Below are positions 42,371-47,873 of a DNA stretch of 47,873 nt, in pieces (position 1 is the first letter of the stretch; each line of letters starts with the position of its first letter). Origin of the DNA: Scleroderma bovista (taxonomy: Eukaryota; Basidiomycota; Agaricomycetes; Boletales; Sclerodermataceae); assembly GCA_037178675.1 (NCBI GenBank), contig JAYMGJ010000732.1, forward strand, positions 1 to 47,873, given 5' to 3'. The notes under the pieces were generated by a model. It worked only from the letters and a program-made list of their open reading frames with translations. It had not been told where the DNA came from and made no database searches. A program made the position numbers and the translations under genes.

Positions 42371-43296
42371 TGTAGAGACAGTCCTGTCTCTGGGTGTGTA
42401 GATTGGTAGTACTGATACTGGACTCTTACCTTAGCTATGTAGGCTTGTACTTAGCTTACAAAGCAATCCCTTCTCTTCAGTGTATATCTTTGAGCTCAGT
42501 CTTGGAGTGACTGAACCACCCTTCCACTCTCTAGTTTCTTAGTCTCCTTAGTCCCTGGGAGCCTGTCAAGTCCGGGTCTACTCCGGTAGGGGGTCCGGTC
42601 AAGTCCGGACGAGCGCGGACGAAGGAAGAGGGCAGAGGGCTGGATGAGAGATTAGTCCGGCCGGAGTTGGTGACCGCTTGGATTCAACGACTAAGGACAA
42701 CGAGCGTTGATCCCTTGCGTAGGTTCCGGTCAAGAAGGGGAGACGGAGACAGAGACAGAGACGGGCAAGATCAGGAGTAGAGACTATGGTTGATTTCAGA
42801 CTGACTATACAGGACGGAGTACAGGGTACTTATACTACGGAGAACTAGGGTCGAGTATTTACGGTGACAAGTAAACAGCCCAAAGGGCGGACAAGGGATA
42901 ACCAGAGAAAGTACTAGGTCAGGTCCGATGAAAATAAAGTCAGGTCCGATGAAAATAAAGTCAGGTCCGGGTAAAATAAATCAGGTCCGGTGAAAATAAT
43001 ACAAGGCAGGAGATATAACAAGTACACGGAGAACTCACGACCAAGCAGGGTTGACGGCGAGGTGTGGTAACGAACGAATAGAGCATAGACCAAGGGTCGT
43101 GCTTAACGGAAGGTTATCTGCGTGAGCGCGACCGGAGTAACTGGTGGGCGACCGGAGTTGAGCTGTAAAGCTGCGAAGTGACCGGAGTGACCGGATAGGA
43201 CCCGGAGTTGGACATGGTCGTAACAGAGCCTTGCCAGACCTCCAGAAGTCCCTGGGTCGAATGCACCTCATCTGAGGGAGCAGCCACCCAAACACA
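42371..43296 (-). repeat. LTR-like insertion (solo LTR) inside copia gag
   Basis: A 926-bp block with TG...CA ends (TGTGTTTGGGTGGC to GTCTCTACA on the minus strand) interrupts gag exactly where its frame is lost. It has a promoter-like GTATAAGTACCC and many TCCGG or CCGGA motifs. No coding sequence. I found no exact 5-bp target duplication (CACGG against TTGTT), so the borders may be off by a few bases. Confidence 0.6.
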
Positions 43297-43307
43297 TTGT
43301 TATCTTT

Positions 43308-43892
43308 TCAACCGGAAGAGGCGCCTTTCTGCTCAAAAGAGAGCATGGCAGCCTTGACTATCCCATTGGGCTTGAGGTTTTTAATCTCATCCGGTGACGT
43401 CTGGCTGAGTATTTGAGCTACAACCTCCATAGTAGGAGGGAGCTTGCAGAGGATAATCATAGCCTGCACGGGGGCAGGGAACTTGAAGCCAGCATCCTTC
43501 AGATAGGTGAAGTGGCTAAGCAACTTCGTAATGGCGGGAGCGGGATGGGAGCCAGCAGGGATGTTGGTGGCCAGGAGCTTGCTAAGCTCAGCATAGGCAG
43601 AACCGATACTTGAGGCGCCAAAGTTCTTTAGGTAGTCCCAGACATCCTTAATGCTGTCGAGAGTCAAGACGGCAACCTGGATTGAGGGGGCAAGGCGCAA
43701 GGTGATATTACCGAGCGCTCTCTTGGTGTTGTCGTCCCAGTCCTTTCGGTCATCGTGGCCATCAGCGGGTTGAGTTGTCGAGTAAACATACCATTGGCCT
43801 TGTGCCCGGAGGTAGGCCTGCATAGAGGTGTGCCACTGCTGCCAGTTGGAGCCAGTGAACACAGGAACCATCTTGTCGAGAGCGCTGGACAT
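43308..43892 (-). pseudogene. Copia gag, N-terminal part
   Basis: It shows the UBN2/DUF4219-type gag start: FTGSNWQQWHTSMQAYL, WDYLKNFGASS, KLPPTMEVVAQILS and AAMLSFEQKG. The start is taken at 43892 (MSSALDKMVPVF); the frame is open further up, but that part belongs to the leader. It is cut at about 43300 by the inserted LTR-like block and resumes at about 42370 with ASGKGPQANKLSAVKHK. Confidence 0.85.
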
Positions 43893-44324
43893 GGTGATGT
43901 TCTGTTGGGAGTCAACGGAGTCAGCAAGTGAATGTGACAATGGACAAGCAAGAAAAGAAGAAACACCTGAGTGCTAGTGAAAGCACTTCTGTCAACAGCT
44001 AACTCGTGACTAGGTCATGCCAGCGCAAGTTGTCGACAATGTTCGCCATGGTTGGCACAAGTCATCGACGAACTTCGCCTGTGGCAATACAGGTGCTCAA
44101 CTAGGAGCTCACTGTCTGGCGCAAGTCGTCGACTGACTCCGCCTTGTGGCTGTGCAGGGGCTCAGCTAGGAGCTCACTGTGGTCCACAGCATCAAGCTAG
44201 TTAAAGCGACGCTCAGGGAGCTGGAGCGCTGTCTGGTGCATTGCTGCACACAGTGCGCTCACAGGGCTCATAACCTGTTCAAGCAATACCTATGTACATA
44301 GAGGAACTGCTACTCCAACTCACC

Positions 44325-44461
44325 TGTTGGGTGGAGTGCACAACCTGAGATGGTAGCGGTAGCTGGTCAAGAGCTGTTATATTATATAAGTGATGAATGC
44401 TGTTTATATACAACAAATAGTGTGACACGTGACTGTGATGCGTGACATGTGACATGTAACA
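44325..44461 (-). repeat. Copia 5' LTR
   Basis: 137 bp with TG...CA ends (TGTTACATG on the minus strand, ending CCAACA), a GTATATAAACAG TATA box and several GTCAC/GTGAC motifs near the upstream end. Confidence 0.65.
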
Positions 44462-45008
44462 TCTACTCTAAAGAGGACTATTACTAAGTCTACACTAATA
44501 TGGGTCGCAGTCTTGTGCGCACTTCATTGATGGTTTACACCGGGTGCACGTGCGACTTCAACAGTGCGTCATCATCAACAACACTACTAGTGGAGGTGCT
44601 GGTTGGTGTCATGGCTGTTGTCATTGCGCTTGTAGTTGATGATGCTGCTGGTGGCCGTGTCATGGCATTGGTGGTGCCAGTGGTGCGTGTCATTGTGTTG
44701 ATGGTGGTGGTGCATGTCGTTGGTTGTGGCCGTCATCGTTGCTGACAGTGGCTGTGTCGTCGCTGGTGGCCATCGTGGCTGTCAGCGCATTGGTGATGGT
44801 GGTGAATGAGTGCGTGTGTGGTGAGAGTATGAGTGCATGTGAAGGAAGTGAGGGGGCTTACTGTGTGTGCTGTGGTGGTGGTCAGTGCGTCAGCGGGTGG
44901 AGGTGGAGAGGTGGTTGTTGACATGAGAGGGTGGCTGCAGGCGGACGTCGTGTTGTCGTGCCTGTGTGCTGCAGGTAGACACTGTTGTTGATGTTGTCAT
45001 GTCACTGG
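44462..45008 (+). repeat. G/T-rich low-complexity DNA
   Basis: An irregular GTG, GTT and GTC triplet-rich stretch, similar in composition to the arms of elements A and B but with no complementary arm or ATCAGCAAACC end in view. No credible gene. Confidence 0.6.
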
Positions 45009-45125
45009 CGTACGCGCTATGGGTCCTACGAGTGGTTAGTAATGCCCTTTGGCCTCACTAACGCCCCTGCAGCATTCCAGCGCTTTGTCAACACCATCTT
45101 TGCTGACATGCTGGATGTCTGTGTC
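45009..45125 (+). pseudogene. Ty3/gypsy reverse transcriptase scrap
   Basis: About 39 codons of a gypsy [23 protein letters not shown] followed by [14 protein letters not shown], the block just before the YxDD box. It is cut on both sides: low-complexity DNA precedes it and the tail of the Plavaka gene follows directly, in opposite orientation. Confidence 0.88.
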
Positions 45126-47873
45126 ACTCCACATCAGATGAAGTGCCCATCTCATCTTCTGAGTCATGCTTGAAGTCAGAGTCTCTGTTCTGACTTACTG
45201 TTGAATCACTTGAGTCAGATATATTTGAATCTTCATCCCAGTCCTCCCAGCTGTCTGGGACGTCTGGTACTTCAACTTGATTTTCAGGGTCTATAGACTC
45301 AAAACGGTCGCCCAAGTCAGAAGCTAAGCTATGCGGATCAGCAGGGCTAGACACAGGATTGCCATGGGAATCAATTGTTGTCCGAGCGACATGAGAATAT
45401 GCATGGCCAACACCTTGGCCCCAGTGGTAACGCAGTAGCATATCTCTATCAACAAACCTAATGCATGTTAAATTCTTTGCATGACAATAAAAAGAGTATT
45501 TTTACCTGTTGACATAGTAATATTTCCAGTCTCCTTCATCCCTGGCATTTTGAGAAACTGGAATGCCGTCAGGATGAATTCTGGCACTAGAAGAAGCCAG
45601 GATAAGATGGCAACCCCTTATGACATTGGTTGGATCGACAAATCCATATGCATCATCCTGGGTTATCGGCACAAATCTCAAACAATCAAGAGTAGTGTGC
45701 TCCCAGCCAGCCGGCACATCCACCAGGTCAAACCAACGCACCCACAGAAATTCCATGCGCCTGGGAAGATAATCTTTCACGCCTTGGCCAGTGTAAATTA
45801 TGTTCGCATGGAAGATGCTCAGGACATGTGCATATAAAAACGGATGGGAGGACTCCAAAGGCAACAGTAGCATAACATCCCGATGATCAGTGCACGGATT
45901 GATAGTATCTTGAGCACGGCGAATGTCATATGTGGTATAATTGACCCATAATATATAGTGTTGATAAATTTGATCCCTTTGGAAAATGACTTGGTTCAGC
46001 GTTGAAAGACCTTTTGTGTCCATTGCGTCAGCAGTAACAGAAGGTTCAGGCAAATCCACCAAGACATCGGCATCATGGAGTGCTTGGACACAGGGTAGTA
46101 GATGGGCTTTCAATTGTAGAATGAAGTTCTGTTCCAAACAATGGTGAACATCAAACAAAAACAACTTGAAACCTACAAACCTTCATGAGAGGGTCAGCCG
46201 AGTTCTTCCTAACAAACAGTATGAGATCCTCCAGGAAATTTTGCATCTGGCCGATGTGATAGCGATCTTCCGATTTATTGGGTAGGCTCTCCTTTAGCCC
46301 GGCTCGAGCAGCTAACTTTGATCAAATGCGGTGGGTGCGTGCCTGACGTCATTCGATTGAAGCAAGTTGTGGAATGAATTCTTTTCGGCTCGTACGAACA
46401 AATCTACTTTTTCCAACATGGTGCTCAAGCTCCCCCTGAAAAGTAAAAGCCTAAGGATCAACAAATGACCAAACCTTGATAACTTACCGACTGCGTAGAG
46501 TATGAATCTGTTGCACCATAAGTTCGAATCTGTTCCACATAATCTCCTAGAGCATGTAGCTTGTATGTTTGCAAGTTCAGAGTCTTCGCCTTTCTAGTGG
46601 AAGCATAGGTGTTGTTTTGTTGACGAGACAAAACTCCCTGTTTCAGAAGGGTCTCCCAAGCCTGATGCCTTGTTCGGGCTTCAGCCTCACGATGAAGCTC
46701 TTTGGTGGAAAAAGCGGCACAGGTTTCACTAGTGAAAGTGTGCAAGTGGTTGCCCAACTCTACAGTTTCCGACTCCATTAATCTAAGCGTGTCCTCTGTG
46801 TGCATGCGAAGCTTGGCCAGCCCATGCCAGTGACAAAGTAAAAATAGAAGCTTCATCATGAAGCCATTGTGTGGCTCAGGTAGAAGGTCCTTGAAAACAG
46901 GGATGGAACACTACATGATCATGAGAACAAGGATAAGACAAATGAAGTAACCATACCAGTAAAAGATCCTCGAAATCCCTGGCTGCCATTTTCTTCATCT
47001 CAGAAGAATTGGAGCGAAAGCGTCGAATGGTATCCTGACCAAATGTAGGAACTTGGCGGTAGCTGAATGTGATATCAACCAAAACTGAAATACCAGCCAG
47101 TTAAAGAGGCTGACCGACGATCGAGCTCATGAACCGTGCCTTGCTTTGCAGCATCAAGAAGTCTGAGCAAGTGGGTAAATATAACTTTCCAAACCCCCAG
47201 CTCAAATTCATGCAGGAGATCAACTACTAGCATAAGGAACAGATTGAAACCAGTGTCGCTAAGCCTTTCTGAAAATGCATTCTACCCGCAATGATAATTC
47301 TCAGACACAAGATGTAATTATGGGAAAAAATACTCGACTAATGTTGGAACCAAGGACTCGCATTTAAGTAGCTCCTCAACTTGAGGGGTATTCACTGCAT
47401 ACTGCTTCTCATAAATCAGTCGCCGAGCAGTGGCAACTTTGTCATGCCGTTCTTTCATATCACAGCATTGAAGGAGCTTTCATTGCAACATATCCCTTTC
47501 AGTGGCGATTTGATGGACCTCAGACTTTGGGATTAAGCAGCGAGGGCATAGACATTCCCCCATATTCTGAACCATGGCAATAAGAACTCTGAGTGATCCA
47601 GTGTCACGCACCAAACGTGTTTGGTACTGTGGACATGGAGAAAGTTAGCCGATGAAACTAATGCGAAGAACGCACACCCAAGATCTGTTGAAAGATTGTC
47701 CCGACTTGAGGGATACAGACAGCCCTCACTATCCATATCACGCAAAGTCAAGACTATCCTTATGCGAAGAATGAATACAAGCTTGTCATAGCCATCTATC
47801 ACACGAGAATGACTATCCTGATGCGAGAGATGAATGCCAACGTGGACAGTCATCTATCGCACAAGAACTGCCA
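45124..47873 (-). pseudogene. Plavaka-type (CACTA-like) transposase gene, C-terminal part, decayed
   Basis: The gene runs off the right edge. Blocks seen in order: VQNMGECLCPRCLIPKSEVH, ATARRLIYEKQYAVNTPQVEELL, NAFSERLSDTGFNLFLMLVV, DLLHEFELGVWKVIFTHLL, YRQVPTFGQDTIRRFRSN, FLLCHWHGLAKLRMHTEDT, LHALGDYVEQIRTYGATDSY, ILWVNYTTYDIRRAQDTINP, EFLWVRWFDLVDV, FVDPTNVIRGCHLI and RYHWGQGVGHAYSH. Several GT-AG introns separate them (for example 47067-47119, 46440-46488 and one near 45455-45505). Three in-frame TGA codons (47480-47482, 46349-46351, 46322-46324) fall where the family has Arg, so CGA became TGA. The ending [12 protein letters not shown] stops at 45124, next to the gypsy scrap. Confidence 0.85.

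Larger units (their letters stand above)
41086..44461 (-). mobile_element. Truncated Ty1/copia retrotransposon
   Basis: In minus orientation: a 5' LTR (44461-44325), a leader, gag, a glutamine-rich gag tail, the aspartic protease and the start of the gag-pre-integrase region, then a break at about 41085. Integrase, RT, RNase H and the 3' LTR are missing. The coding region is further broken by an inserted LTR-like block (42371-43296), a TAG at 42130-42132 and a frameshift at about 41340. Confidence 0.9.

Noticed and set aside
41719..42375. Plus-strand open frame of 218 codons
   Set aside because: It is the antisense of the copia gag-protease region.

Overview
This window is from a basidiomycete fungus, almost certainly an agaricomycete. 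The evidence is intron-dense host genes with GT-AG introns of about 45-80 nt, and protein families typical of mushroom genomes: DUF6589 proteins, RecQ-like helicases, Plavaka transposases, a cerato-platanin and P-loop GTPases of the agaricomycete kind. I cannot name the species. No tRNA, rRNA or CRISPR array was seen.

Layout. 1-0.9 kb: first exon of a DUF6589 gene (-). 0.95-6.7 kb: a nearly full-length LINE (+) with ORF1, endonuclease/RT, RNase H and a poly(A) tail, broken by one frameshift. 7.5-8.7 kb: gene relics. 9.26-11.0 kb: a 1.75-kb element with inverted ends that carries the truncated starts of a RecQ-like helicase and a DUF6589-type gene facing each other. 11.2-12.8 kb: a foldback element (A) whose arms are complementary trinucleotide-rich DNA. 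13.26-18.75 kb: a PIF/Harbinger transposon with 84-bp inverted repeats and TAA target duplication. A second element (E) sits inside its transposase gene and a third (B, related to A) sits inside E. 18.9-20.4 kb: a 199-bp tandem repeat interrupted by a TA-flanked mariner-like MITE.

20.5-26.8 kb: three tandem minus-strand copies of an AYR1-like short-chain dehydrogenase (one truncated, one with eroded motifs, one intact). A plus-strand dienelactone-hydrolase-like gene, whose nucleophile reads Ser instead of Cys, lies between copies 1 and 2. 28.7-29.1 kb: an intact cerato-platanin gene. 29.8-32.9 kb: a doubtful Pro/Ala-rich gene and a multi-pass membrane protein gene.

33.5-39.0 kb holds the most striking object: a GTPase gene whose body contains an 81-bp tandem repeat. 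Each unit reads as a complete 78-nt intron (GTGAGT ... CTCAC ... GACAG) followed by a variable 3-nt block. This gives about 37 near-identical and nine diverged potential exons, nearly all one codon long, none of them a stop codon, with GT/AG borders kept even where the rest of the unit has decayed. I propose a single-codon microexon array.

39.4-47.9 kb is transposon wreckage: a partial copy of E, a kinase relic, a truncated copia element with its 5' LTR and a foreign LTR-like insertion in gag, a gypsy RT scrap, and a Plavaka transposase gene running off the right edge with three TGA codons at arginine positions. Several transposase genes here carry C-to-T type nonsense changes, as expected from methylation-linked decay.
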